Source: Nocardioidaceae bacterium (GTDB lineage Bacteria; Actinomycetota; Actinomycetes; Propionibacteriales; Nocardioidaceae). From it: a stretch of DNA of 5,903 nt. The stretch is from assembly GCA_013693815.1 (NCBI GenBank), contig CP059259.1:3033819-3039721 (forward strand). The letters are read 5' to 3'. Positions 1 through 5,903 of the stretch are shown here, one piece after another (within the stretch, counting starts at the first letter, position 1; every line of letters begins with the position of its first letter). A program made the translations under genes and the position numbers. The notes beneath the pieces were generated by a model, which was given only the letters and a program-made list of their open reading frames with translations, did not search any database and was not told the origin of the DNA.

Positions 1-1545
1 GGGTTTGCTGGTGATGTCGACCGTCACTCGGTTGACCTCGCGCACTTCGTTGGTGATGCGGGTCGAGATGGTCTCCAGTACCTCGTAGGGAAGCCGGGCC
101 CAGTCTGCGGTCATGGCATCTTCCGAGGTCACTGGCCGCAACACCACCGGGTGCCCGTAGGTGCGACCGTCGCCTTGCACGCCCACCGAACGGACATCGG
201 CCAGCAGCACTACCGGGAACTGCCAGATATCGCGATCCAGGCCGGCCTTGGTCAGCTCCTCCCGCGCAATCGCATCAGCCTCCCGTAACAGGTCCAGGCG
301 CTCGCGGGTGACCTCGCCGATGATCCGGATGCCCAACCCCGGTCCGGGGAACGGGTGCCGCCACACGATCTCGGCGGGTAACCCGAGCTGCTCTCCGACC
401 AGCCGCACCTCATCTTTAAAAAGAGTGCGCAACGGCTCCACAAGCTCGAACTCGAGGTCATCCGGCAGGCCGCCGACATTGTGGTGGGACTTGATGTTGG
501 CGGTACCGGTACCGCCACCAGACTCGACGACATCGGGATAGAGCGTGCCTTGGACCAGGAACTGCACCGGGGCCGAGTCCGAAGAACTCTCGGCAACGAC
601 CTCAGCCTCAGCCTGCTCGAAGACCCGGATGAACTCCCGGCCGATGATCTTGCGCTTCTCTTCAGGATCGGTCACCCCGGCAAGCGCATCCAAGAACCGC
701 TTCGCGGCCTCGACGACCTTCAGGTGCACACCCGTCGAGGCAACGTAGTCGCGCTCGACCTGCTCTGCCTCGCCCTTGCGCAGCAAGCCGTGATCGACGA
801 ACACGCAGGTGAGCCGGTCACCGATGGCACGCTGCACCAGTGCCGCCGCAACTGCGGAGTCCACACCGCCTGACAGACCACAGATAGCGCGTTTGCTGCC
901 GATCTGCTCACGGATCCGCTCGACAGACTCATCCACGATGTTGACCATCGTCCAGGTCGGGCGGCAACCCGCGATCTTCAACAGGAACCGGGCCAGCACT
1001 TCCTGACCGTGCTCGGTGTGCAGCACCTCGGGATGCCACTGCACGCCGGCGAAGCGCCGGTCGAGGTCCTCGAATGCTGCCACCGGAGTTGCGGCCGTGC
1101 TAGCCAGGACGACGAAGCCCTCAGGCGCGCGCACCACCGAGTCGCCATGGCTCATCCAGACCCGGTGCTCGACTGGGATCCCCGCCAGCAGTTCGCCGGG
1201 TTCGGTCACCGCAACAGGGGTACGCCCGTACTCCGAGGTGCCGGTCCGCGCCACCTCCCCGCCCAAGGTCTGGGCCATCACCTGAAAGCCGTAACACATC
1301 CCGAAGACCGGGACGCCGGCGTCGAACAGCCCCGGCGTCAGCTGTGGCGCTCCTGGCTCATACACCGACGACGGCCCACCGGACAAGACGATCGCCTTGG
1401 GCTGCTTGGCGAGCATTTCGGCGACCGGCATCGTGCTCGGCACGATCTCGGAGTACACATGCGCTTCACGCACCCGGCGGGCGATGAGTTGCGCGTACTG
1501 GGCGCCGAAATCGACGACGAGGACCAGATCGTGTTCGGTGCTCAA
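1..1545 (-). CDS. guaA: GMP synthase (glutamine-hydrolysing), 3' end cut by the window edge
   Basis: Converts XMP to GMP with ATP and glutamine in cytosolic purine synthesis. The minus-strand frame is open without interruption for 515 codons. An N-terminal class I glutamine amidotransferase domain (about residues 8-200) carries the nucleophile Cys84 in GMCYGFQ and the His171/Glu173 pair in GVQWHPE. The ATP-pyrophosphatase domain follows, with P-loop SGGVDS at 225-230, then [25 protein letters not shown] and SHHNVGGLP. The C-terminal dimerisation/XMP-binding domain begins near [12 protein letters not shown] (His397). The visible sequence ends at VTVDITSKP. The family normally closes with a short tail like PGTIEWE, so about seven residues and the stop are missing. 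I chose the TTG at 1543-1545 because a GGAAGGG Shine-Dalgarno sequence lies 7 nt upstream and the protein then begins [17 protein letters not shown], as GuaA proteins do. GTG at 1576-1578 is an in-frame alternative without that support. The gene is divergent from the SDR gene. Confidence 0.97.
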   Translation of the reverse strand, partial: MSTEHDLVLVVDFGAQYAQLIARRVREAHVYSEIVPSTMPVAEMLAKQPKAIVLSGGPSSVYEPGAPQLTPGLFDAGVPVFGMCYGFQVMAQTLGGEVARTGTSEYGRTPVAVTEPGELLAGIPVEHRVWMSHGDSVVRAPEGFVVLASTAATPVAAFEDLDRRFAGVQWHPEVLHTEHGQEVLARFLLKIAGCRPTWTMVNIVDESVERIREQIGSKRAICGLSGGVDSAVAAALVQRAIGDRLTCVFVDHGLLRKGEAEQVERDYVASTGVHLKVVEAAKRFLDALAGVTDPEEKRKIIGREFIRVFEQAEAEVVAESSSDSAPVQFLVQGTLYPDVVESGGGTGTANIKSHHNVGGLPDDLEFELVEPLRTLFKDEVRLVGEQLGLPAEIVWRHPFPGPGLGIRIIGEVTRERLDLLREADAIAREELTKAGLDRDIWQFPVVLLADVRSVGVQGDGRTYGHPVVLRPVTSEDAMTADWARLPYEVLETISTRITNEVREVNRVTVDITSKP

Positions 1546-1552
1546 AGAACAG

Positions 1553-1559
1553 CCCTTCC
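1553..1559 (-). promoter_or_regulatory. Shine-Dalgarno sequence that fixes the guaA TTG start
   Basis: On the minus strand the sequence reads GGAAGGG, then seven bases, then TTG AGC ACC. This is a good match to the 16S rRNA anti-Shine-Dalgarno sequence at normal spacing. It favours the TTG at 1545 over the upstream in-frame TTG (1564-1566) and GTG (1576-1578). Confidence 0.7.
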
Positions 1560-1591
1560 GGGTCAACGCTGGGGTCACGCGAGAGAGCAGG

Positions 1592-1597
1592 AGTCTA
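1592..1597 (-). promoter_or_regulatory. Candidate -10 element for guaA
   Basis: The minus-strand hexamer TAGACT fits the actinobacterial TANNNT -10 pattern. It would place the transcript start near 1585, giving a leader of about 40 nt before the TTG start. No good -35 hexamer is seen at the expected distance. A six-base motif of this kind can easily occur by chance in 81 bp, so this is a weak call made from position and pattern only. Confidence 0.3.
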
Positions 1598-1614
1598 TCG
1601 GTGCCGGTCAGAAC

Positions 1615-1620
1615 TACGCT
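1615..1620 (+). promoter_or_regulatory. Candidate -10 element for a leaderless SDR transcript
   Basis: TACGCT (TANNNT) is followed by six bases and then the GTG start codon at 1627, which is the usual -10 to +1 distance. No Shine-Dalgarno-like sequence precedes the GTG. Both facts fit a leaderless mRNA starting on the G of the start codon, a common arrangement in actinomycetes. The -35 region (about 1592-1597 for a 17-bp spacer) does not match consensus and coincides with the proposed guaA -10 on the other strand. Confidence 0.4.
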
Positions 1621-1626
1621 TAGCGT

Positions 1627-2475
1627 GTGCAGACGATCGTGATCACCGGAGCGACCAGCGGCATCGGGTACGAGGCAGCGGCGCAACTGGCCGAACAGGG
1701 TCACCGGGTGGTGCTAGTGGGACGCGACCAGTCCCGCACCCATGCAGCAGCAGCCCGTTTGCAGCAGCGCTGCGGGATCGCCGACGGCAGCGCTCAAGCA
1801 CCGACGTACGCGTTGGCGGACTTCTCCTCGCTGGCCTCGGTACGCGCGCTGGCAACCGAACTGCTCGAACGGCTCCCCCGCATCGATGTCCTGGTGAACA
1901 ACGCCGGCGGCGTCAACTCCCAGCGAAGGCTGACCATCGATGGATACGAGGCCACTTTCGCGGTCAACCACTTGGCACCATTCCTGCTGACGGCGTTGCT
2001 ACGGGACCGGATCACCGCCGGCGGCTCGGCCCGGATCGTCACCACAGCTTCAGCTGCCCATCACAAGGGGACCATGGAGCTGGACGACCTGGGCTCCGAG
2101 AACGGCTACTCGATCATGGCGGCCTATGGCCGGTCCAAACTCGCCAACATCATGTTCACGCGGTCGCTGGCGCGCAGGCTCGAGGGCACCGAGGTTACGG
2201 CCAACTGCCTGCACCCGGGCACTGTGCGGACTCATATCTGGAGTGGCGCTCCCTGGTTCGCCCGGCCGGTGCTGGCAGTGGCGAAACTACGGATGGACTC
2301 GGTCCCCAAGGGCGCCGGCAAGATCACCTACCTCGCGACCAGTCCTGAAGTGGCTGAGGTGAGCGGTGAGTACTTCGACGACAACCAGGTGCGCTACCCG
2401 TCCCGGTCGGCACAGGACGACGAGCTGGGCGAGCGCCTGTGGAACGTGAGCGAGCAGCTGGTCGGCCTACGCTGA
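1627..2475 (+). CDS. Short-chain dehydrogenase/reductase, retinol-dehydrogenase-like
   Basis: A 282-residue soluble NAD(P)-dependent oxidoreductase with a Rossmann fold. The cofactor motif TGATSGIG is at residues 7-14 and Asp65 (ALADF) is placed to contact the adenine ring. VGRD at 31-34 has an arginine after the second strand, which in this family usually points to NADP(H). NNAG is at 91-94 and Asn114 sits in FAVNHLAP. The catalytic residues are Ser142 (TTASAAHH), Tyr167 and Lys171 (YGRSK), followed by HPGTV at 196-200. The C-terminal GEYFDDNQ...PS...D...[11 protein letters not shown] pattern is typical of the RDH11-14/WW-oxidoreductase-like branch, and the length is normal for it. All catalytic positions are present, so it should be active, but the sequence does not reveal the substrate. 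The GTG start gives a standard beta-1 strand (QTIVITGA). The gene is divergent from guaA and convergent with gabD2, so it is probably monocistronic. Confidence 0.9.
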   Translation: MQTIVITGATSGIGYEAAAQLAEQGHRVVLVGRDQSRTHAAAARLQQRCGIADGSAQAPTYALADFSSLASVRALATELLERLPRIDVLVNNAGGVNSQRRLTIDGYEATFAVNHLAPFLLTALLRDRITAGGSARIVTTASAAHHKGTMELDDLGSENGYSIMAAYGRSKLANIMFTRSLARRLEGTEVTANCLHPGTVRTHIWSGAPWFARPVLAVAKLRMDSVPKGAGKITYLATSPEVAEVSGEYFDDNQVRYPSRSAQDDELGERLWNVSEQLVGLR

Positions 2476-2505
2476 CCGCTCACATGGCGATCCAGCTCCA
2501 GAAGA
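2476..2505. other. Convergent intergenic spacer between the SDR gene and gabD2
   Basis: Thirty bases separate the two stop codons. I see no stable stem-loop or T-run here, so no intrinsic terminator is visible for either gene. Transcripts may end by Rho or overlap at their 3' ends. Confidence 0.6.
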
Positions 2506-4092
2506 TCAAGCTCTGCGCAGTTTGCGCATGATCCGCTCGTTGCGCACCAGTAGCGCGCCCCACTGCTCATCGCTCATCCCCGGTAACGGCCCAAGTTTCA
2601 TCAACCGCTGAGCGGCTACGGTTTGGAGCTCGACATACCGCCGGATCCCCTCACTTCCCTGCCGCCTGCCGCTGCCTGAGTCACGCATACCGCCCATCGG
2701 TGAGTCCAGACTGGCGAAACTCGCCGCGAATGCCTCGTTGATGTTGACCGAGCCACACCGGATTCGAGCCGCAAGCGCTCGGGCTCGGCTGACGTCACGG
2801 CTGTAGATCGAGGCGTTGAGCCCGTAGCTGCCCTCGTTGGCCCGATCGATGACCTCGGTCTCGCTGTGGAACGGGTACAACGAGATCACCGGCCCGAACG
2901 TCTCGCTCCCAAAGCATGTCATCGCCGGCGTGACACCCTCCAGGATCGTGGGCTCGAAAAAGTACCGTCCCAGATCGGCCCGGGGTCGGCCACCTGTCAG
3001 CACGGTGGCACCTTTGGCTACGGCATCATCGACGTGCGCGGTAACTTTGTCGAGCTGGTCCTGGGAGACCAGCGGACCCATGTCGGTCGCCCACTGCATT
3101 GGATCACCGAACGTCATTGCCCGAGTGCGTTCGACGAACCGGGCGGCGAACCTGTCATAGATCTGGTCGGCCACGAACAGTCGCTCCATCGAGACGCACA
3201 GTTGGCCGGAGTTGCTGAAGGCCGCACGGACGGCACCCTCTGCTGCTCGGTCCGGATCGGCATCGCGCAGCACCAGCATCGGGTTCTTGCCGCCCAACTC
3301 CAGCGAGCATCCGATCAACCTGTCCGCGCATTGGCGCGCGATCAACCTTCCGGTCGCGGTAGAACCGGTGAAGCACACGTAATCCGCTCGCTGCGTGATT
3401 TCGGTGCCGATCACCTCGCCCGACCCGGCCACGATCTGCCACAGATCGACCGGGAATCCGGCCTCCTCCAGCAGTCGCATCCCCAGCAAGGCGGTGAGCG
3501 TCGCCTGCGCATCAGGTTTGGCCACCACCGCATTGCCTGCCATCAAGGCGGGCAATCCGTCTGCCAGCGCCATCGTGAACGGGTAGTTCCATGGCGAGAT
3601 GATGCCCACCACACCCTTAGGGACGTGGTTGACCTGGACCCTGGTCAGCCCCGGCAACACCCCGGAACGATGATCCGATGCCAGATGAGCTGCGCTCTTG
3701 AGACCGTAGTACCGAGCAGTCATCGCTACATGCATGACCTCGTCGAAGGCATGTTTGCGGGCCTTGCCGGATTCGGAAACGATCAGGTCGGTGATCTCCT
3801 CGCGCTGCTGGAGGATCAGGTCGTGCAAGCCCAGCAGCAGGCGCTGCCGCTCGACCACGGGAACGTGCGCCCATCGCCGCTGAGCTGCTCGGGCCCGCGC
3901 GAAGGCGGCCGCGACGTCCTCGGGGCTAGACTGCGGAATCATCCCGAGCGGAGCGCCGTCGATCGGCGAGCACACCAGTTGGGTGCTGTCTCCGCTCGCT
4001 CGGACTCGGGCGGTCAACCGGCGCACTGCCTGCTGGTCGAGGCGGTACGTCGCGGTGGGGTCGAGCTCTGGGTCACGCACGTCGGTGCTCAT
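2506..4092 (-). CDS. gabD2: Succinate-semialdehyde dehydrogenase, NADP-dependent, GabD2 type
   Basis: A 528-residue aldehyde dehydrogenase. All family motifs are intact: SPWNY with Asn169, AKPDA with Lys192, the cofactor-loop motif FTGSTATG at 241-248, general base Glu265 in LELGGKN, nucleophile Cys299 in FSNSGQLCVS, and ETFGP at 397-401 (Glu397 binds the nicotinamide ribose). From memory it matches mycobacterial GabD2 (about 518 residues) along its length, including VPKGVVGIISPWNYP, GNAVVAKPD, HVDDAVAKGA and SPMGGMRDSGSGRR. The expected reaction is succinic semialdehyde to succinate, bypassing 2-oxoglutarate dehydrogenase or ending GABA breakdown; the exact aldehyde is inferred from family resemblance. 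The frame stays open 142 codons further upstream to a TTG at 4518, but that part is arginine/proline-rich, matches no family feature and is encoded by the palindrome block. ATG at 4092 gives the family length. No Shine-Dalgarno sequence precedes it, which suggests a leaderless mRNA. No aminotransferase or decarboxylase gene lies nearby. Confidence 0.9.
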   Translation of the reverse strand: MSTDVRDPELDPTATYRLDQQAVRRLTARVRASGDSTQLVCSPIDGAPLGMIPQSSPEDVAAAFARARAAQRRWAHVPVVERQRLLLGLHDLILQQREEITDLIVSESGKARKHAFDEVMHVAMTARYYGLKSAAHLASDHRSGVLPGLTRVQVNHVPKGVVGIISPWNYPFTMALADGLPALMAGNAVVAKPDAQATLTALLGMRLLEEAGFPVDLWQIVAGSGEVIGTEITQRADYVCFTGSTATGRLIARQCADRLIGCSLELGGKNPMLVLRDADPDRAAEGAVRAAFSNSGQLCVSMERLFVADQIYDRFAARFVERTRAMTFGDPMQWATDMGPLVSQDQLDKVTAHVDDAVAKGATVLTGGRPRADLGRYFFEPTILEGVTPAMTCFGSETFGPVISLYPFHSETEVIDRANEGSYGLNASIYSRDVSRARALAARIRCGSVNINEAFAASFASLDSPMGGMRDSGSGRRQGSEGIRRYVELQTVAAQRLMKLGPLPGMSDEQWGALLVRNERIMRKLRRA

Positions 4093-4099
4093 GGATTCG

Positions 4100-4105
4100 A
4101 TGGTA
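4100..4105 (-). promoter_or_regulatory. Candidate -10 element for a leaderless gabD2 transcript
   Basis: The minus-strand hexamer TACCAT (TANNNT) is followed by seven bases (CGAATCC) and then the ATG at 4092. This spacing would start transcription at or next to the A of the start codon. The lack of any Shine-Dalgarno sequence before this ATG agrees. No -35 consensus is seen 17-18 bp upstream. If real, gabD2 has its own promoter rather than depending on read-through from glpD. Confidence 0.45.
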
Positions 4106-4158
4106 AAAGGACGGTGGAATCGCGAGGGCCGCACCGCCGAACGAGACGCCAATATCTC

Positions 4159-4175
4159 CCAGGCCGGAGGCCTGG
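4159..4175. repeat. Perfect 7-bp hairpin with GGA loop
   Basis: CCAGGCC and GGCCTGG form a perfect 7-bp stem around a 3-nt loop. There is no T-run on either side, so it does not look like an intrinsic terminator. It lies about 55 bp upstream of the proposed gabD2 -10 element, where it could be an operator, or it could be one module of the larger palindrome block. Confidence 0.6.
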
Positions 4176-4271
4176 AACCAAGAACTGGGGAATCGCGGCA
4201 GCGAGACAAACCGCACCGCGGAACACTCAACCACCGAGAATCCGCGCGCCCAGACCAAAGCCCACCACAAA

Positions 4272-4298
4272 GAGGCAAGCCGCGAAGCGGCGAGCCTC
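4272..4298 (-). terminator. GA-looped hairpin, possible terminator read on the minus strand
   Basis: Outer arms GAGGC (4272-4276) and GCCTC (4294-4298) and inner arms GCCGC (4279-4283) and GCGGC (4287-4291) pair around a GAA loop (plus-strand reading). A 2x2 AA/GA internal mismatch separates them. On the minus strand the stem is followed directly by TTTGT, a short T-run, which makes it terminator-like for transcription arriving from glpD. The T-run is weak, and the hairpin abuts the 14-bp palindrome with no spacer, so it may instead be part of a repeat element. Confidence 0.45.
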
Positions 4299-4329
4299 GC
4301 GGGTCCCGTCGCAAAGCGACGGGACCCGC
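4299..4329. repeat. Perfect 14-bp palindrome with 3-nt loop
   Basis: GCGGGTCCCGTCGC at 4299-4312 and its exact complement GCGACGGGACCCGC at 4316-4329 flank a 3-nt AAA loop (TTT on the minus strand). This is the strongest hairpin in the window and could form on RNA from either strand. No T-run follows it directly on either side. Its right arm is shared with the stem at 4320-4354. Confidence 0.85.
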
Positions 4330-4354
4330 ACCGGAGGGAGGCGTGCGGGTCCCG
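4320..4354. repeat. 12-bp stem overlapping and competing with the 14-bp palindrome
   Basis: CGGGACCCGCAC at 4320-4331 pairs perfectly with GTGCGGGTCCCG at 4343-4354 around an 11-nt purine-rich loop (4332-4342). The left arm is the right arm of the previous palindrome, so the two stems cannot form together. A further GGGACCC at 4413-4419 could take up the GGGTCCC at 4347-4353 when the first stem forms. Confidence 0.8.
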
Positions 4355-4488
4355 CTGTTCGCGGAGCCATTGGGGGTTGGGAGAGTGTTTCCCGGCTCCA
4401 CTGGTGGATCGTGGGACCCCGAGAAGCCCCGCGTCGTGCCTACTCTCAGTTTGTCCGGTGTCCGATATCCCTTCAACGATTCGGTGCC

Positions 4489-4505
4489 CAGTGCTTTCTG
4501 CACTG
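4489..4505. repeat. 6-bp hairpin with 5-nt loop
   Basis: CAGTGC (4489-4494) and GCACTG (4500-4505) pair perfectly around TTTCT. It is short enough to be a chance occurrence. No T-run or gene start adjoins it. Confidence 0.4.
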
Positions 4506-4578
4506 CATAAACCTGCAAATCTAGTAACAGTGAGTCTGAATCCGGGGGCTAGCGACTGAATCAAAGTATGCAACTTGC

Positions 4579-4597
4579 TGCAAACGCCCGGTTTGCA
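4579..4597 (-). terminator. Possible weak terminator downstream of glpD
   Basis: TGCAAAC (4579-4585) and GTTTGCA (4591-4597) form a perfect 7-bp stem around a 5-nt loop, beginning 20 nt after the glpD stop codon on the minus strand. No T-run follows, so it is at best a tail-less terminator or an RNA-stabilising 3' hairpin of the kind proposed in actinomycetes. A further TTGCA half-site lies just beyond it, so a protein-binding site is also possible. Confidence 0.35.
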
Positions 4598-4617
4598 ACC
4601 AAATCTCCAACGGTCTC

Positions 4618-5903
4618 TCACACGATCTCCGGAGCAGCGACCCGCTTCTCGTCCGCCTCGAGGTCTGTCAGCTCTCGCTGGCTCTGCCGTTCGGCCTCGA
4701 CACGACGCATCCAGTGGTCGACCTCGATGTCGATCGTCTTCTGGTTCCACCCCAGTGGTCCGGCCATCAGCTCTGCTGCGGGGCGAGCCGCTGTCACTCC
4801 ACGGTCGAAAGTCTCGATCGAAATGCGGGTACGTCGGGCGAGCACGTCGTCGAGGTGGCGGGCGCCTTCATGGGTCACCGCATACATGACTTCGGCCTTC
4901 AGGTAGTCCTCGGCTCCGGGTAGGGGTGCGGCGAGTTCGGGGCTCTCGGAGATCGAGGACAGCACCTCGTCGATGAGCGCGCCGACCCGGCCGAGCAGAT
5001 GCTCGATCCTGGCCGGATGCAGGCCGGATTCTCGAGCGAGCGCCGTAATCTGATTGGCCCGCGCCTGATAACCATCGGCGCCGGCGAGCGGCTGCTCGTG
5101 AGTCACCGACGCTGCCACGGTCCCTTCCAGGCAGAATGCGGCCGCGTCGACGGCGTCCTTGGCCATCACGCGATAGGTGGTCAGCTTCCCGCCTGCGATG
5201 ATGACTAGGCCCGGCACCGGGGTGACGACGGTGTGCTCACGGGATATCCGGCTGGTCGGCTCGGACTCGCCCGACAGCAATGGCCGTAGCCCTGCATAGA
5301 CACCTTCGACGTCAGCGTGGGTCAACGGCACCTTGAGGACCCGGTTGACCTGATCGAGCAGGTAGTCGATGTCGGACAGGCTGGCTGCCGGATGTGCCTT
5401 GTCGAGGTTCCACGGAGTGTCGGTGGTGCCGATGATCCAGTGCCGGCCCCAGGGGATCACGAACAGCACCGAGGTCTCGGTGCGCATGATCAGACCAGCG
5501 TCCGAGCGGATCCGGTCACGAGGCACGACCAGGTGAATTCCCTTGCTGGCTTGGACATTGAGTGCGCCTCTGCCACCCACCATGGCCTGGATCTCGTCGG
5601 TCCAGACACCGGCGGCGTTGATCACGACCTTGGCTCGGATGGTGAACTCGGCACCTGTTTCCAGATCGGTCGCGGTGATGCCGGTGACCCGTTCCCCTTC
5701 CCGCAGAAAGCCCGTGCATTTGGTGCGGGTCGCGATCTGAGCACCAAGTCCCGCTGCGGTACGCGCCAGCATGGTCACCAAGCGCGCATCGTCGACCTGG
5801 GCATCGTAGTAGCGCACCCCACCGACGAAGGCATCTGCCGCGAAGTCGGGAACGGAGCGCAACAGTTGACGTTTGCTGAGGTGCCGGTGTCTGGGCACTC
5901 CCT
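4618..5903 (-). CDS. glpD: Aerobic glycerol-3-phosphate dehydrogenase, 5' end cut by the window edge
   Basis: FAD-dependent enzyme that oxidises glycerol 3-phosphate to dihydroxyacetone phosphate and reduces the membrane quinone pool. About 427 C-terminal residues are visible; by comparison with mycobacterial GlpD2 (about 585) some 150-170 residues are missing, including the FAD-binding GxGxxG. Counting from the GTG at 5898 (internal Val), GGVRYYDAQVDDARL is at 26-40, NAAGVWTDEIQ at 94-104, ASKGIHLVVPRDR at 117-129, VIPWGRHWIIGTTDTPWN at 148-164, GVYAGLRPLLSGES at 199-212 and GGKLTTYRVMA at 236-246. The C-terminal DAO_C-type helical domain follows with YLKAEVMYAVTHEGARHLDDVLARRTRISIE (332-362), then an acidic tail ending PEIV. 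No internal stop or frameshift is seen. Reading the codon at 5898 as a start would give a protein without its FAD domain. No glpK or glpF lies within view. It runs in the same direction as gabD2 but 525 bp upstream. Confidence 0.95.
   Translation of the reverse strand, partial: GVPRHRHLSKRQLLRSVPDFAADAFVGGVRYYDAQVDDARLVTMLARTAAGLGAQIATRTKCTGFLREGERVTGITATDLETGAEFTIRAKVVINAAGVWTDEIQAMVGGRGALNVQASKGIHLVVPRDRIRSDAGLIMRTETSVLFVIPWGRHWIIGTTDTPWNLDKAHPAASLSDIDYLLDQVNRVLKVPLTHADVEGVYAGLRPLLSGESEPTSRISREHTVVTPVPGLVIIAGGKLTTYRVMAKDAVDAAAFCLEGTVAASVTHEQPLAGADGYQARANQITALARESGLHPARIEHLLGRVGALIDEVLSSISESPELAAPLPGAEDYLKAEVMYAVTHEGARHLDDVLARRTRISIETFDRGVTAARPAAELMAGPLGWNQKTIDIEVDHWMRRVEAERQSQRELTDLEADEKRVAAPEIV

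Larger units (their letters stand above)
4093..4617. other. 525-bp palindrome-rich gap between glpD and gabD2
   Basis: No frame here has the composition, start or family resemblance of a gene; the open frames are read-through of adjacent GC-rich sequence. I see no tRNA cloverleaf. From right to left it holds a hairpin just after the glpD stop (4579-4597), a 7-bp direct repeat (4536-4542 and 4556-4562), a hairpin at 4489-4505, a run of four alternating GGGTCCC/GGGACCC arms (4301-4419), a GA-looped hairpin (4272-4298), a stretch that is C/A-rich on the plus strand (about 4205-4275), a 7-bp hairpin (4159-4175) and a promoter-like element before gabD2. It probably combines the glpD 3' end, an extragenic palindromic element and the gabD2 promoter. 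Confidence 0.75.

Noticed and set aside
1009..1623. Plus-strand open frame of 204 codons opposite the 5' part of guaA
   Set aside because: It lies over the amidotransferase domain of guaA, has no recognisable motif, and is explained by GC-rich third positions on the coding strand.
4094..4121. GATTC/GAATC inverted repeat flanking the gabD2 -10 element as an operator
   Set aside because: Only five base pairs match across an 18-nt gap; this is expected by chance.
4299..4354. CRISPR array
   Set aside because: The repeats are inverted, nested and unevenly spaced. There are no regular direct repeats with unique spacers and no cas genes.
4440..4520. Remnant of a transposase C-terminus upstream of gabD2
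   Set aside because: The translated stretch beginning QKALGTESLKGYRTPDK looked faintly transposase-like, but there is no DDE/HUH motif, no inverted terminal repeat and no target duplication.
2866..4524. Long plus-strand open frame (552 codons) opposite gabD2
   Set aside because: It is the antisense of a well-supported aldehyde dehydrogenase and reads through the palindrome block. Its product is His/Arg/Gln-rich without domain motifs, a normal result of GC-biased codons on the other strand.
4093..4617. tRNA gene or tRNA-derived attachment site
   Set aside because: I looked on both strands for a T-loop GGTTCRA motif with an acceptor stem and anticodon arm and found no matching set.
4073..4750. 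Minus-strand open frame of 225 codons spanning the glpD-gabD2 gap
   Set aside because: It overlaps the end of glpD and the start of gabD2 out of frame, and its composition is that of translated palindromes. I see no transposase or other domain in it.
5896..5898. GTG at 5898 as the start of a shorter glpD product
   Set aside because: It would remove the FAD-binding domain that the family requires, and the reading frame continues open to the window edge.

Overview
The window looks like chromosomal DNA from a high-GC Gram-positive bacterium (Actinobacteria), most likely a relative of Mycobacterium or Gordonia. The evidence is the GC-rich third codon positions, GTG and TTG start codons, TANNNT -10 elements placed so close to start codons that transcripts would be leaderless, and proteins that resemble, from memory, mycobacterial GuaA, GabD2 and GlpD2. 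No search was run, so the genus is not settled.

Layout from left to right. (1) Positions 1-1545, minus strand: guaA, GMP synthase, nearly complete; only about the last seven residues and the stop codon lie beyond the left edge. (2) Positions 1546-1626: an 81-bp divergent promoter region. (3) Positions 1627-2475, plus strand: a short-chain dehydrogenase/reductase (SDR) of the retinol-dehydrogenase-like type, substrate unknown. (4) Positions 2506-4092, minus strand: a 528-residue succinate-semialdehyde dehydrogenase of the GabD2 type, convergent with the SDR gene and separated from it by 30 bp. (5) Positions 4093-4617: a 525-bp stretch without a convincing gene but dense in palindromes. It includes a 14-bp perfect stem with a 3-nt loop, a second 12-bp stem that reuses one arm of the first, an adjoining GA-rich hairpin and several smaller hairpins. 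(6) Positions 4618-5903, minus strand: the C-terminal three quarters of glpD, aerobic glycerol-3-phosphate dehydrogenase, cut by the right edge.

The genes do not form one pathway. GuaA makes GMP. GlpD oxidises glycerol 3-phosphate to dihydroxyacetone phosphate and passes electrons to the quinone pool. GabD2 feeds succinate into the TCA cycle from succinic semialdehyde. The SDR is an orphan oxidoreductase. glpD and gabD2 point the same way, but the 525-bp gap and the promoter-like element directly before gabD2 argue for separate transcription.

No new multi-gene system is visible. The best candidate for something undescribed is the palindrome block at about 4116-4440. It could be a dispersed extragenic palindromic element or a termination/attenuation structure with mutually exclusive folds.
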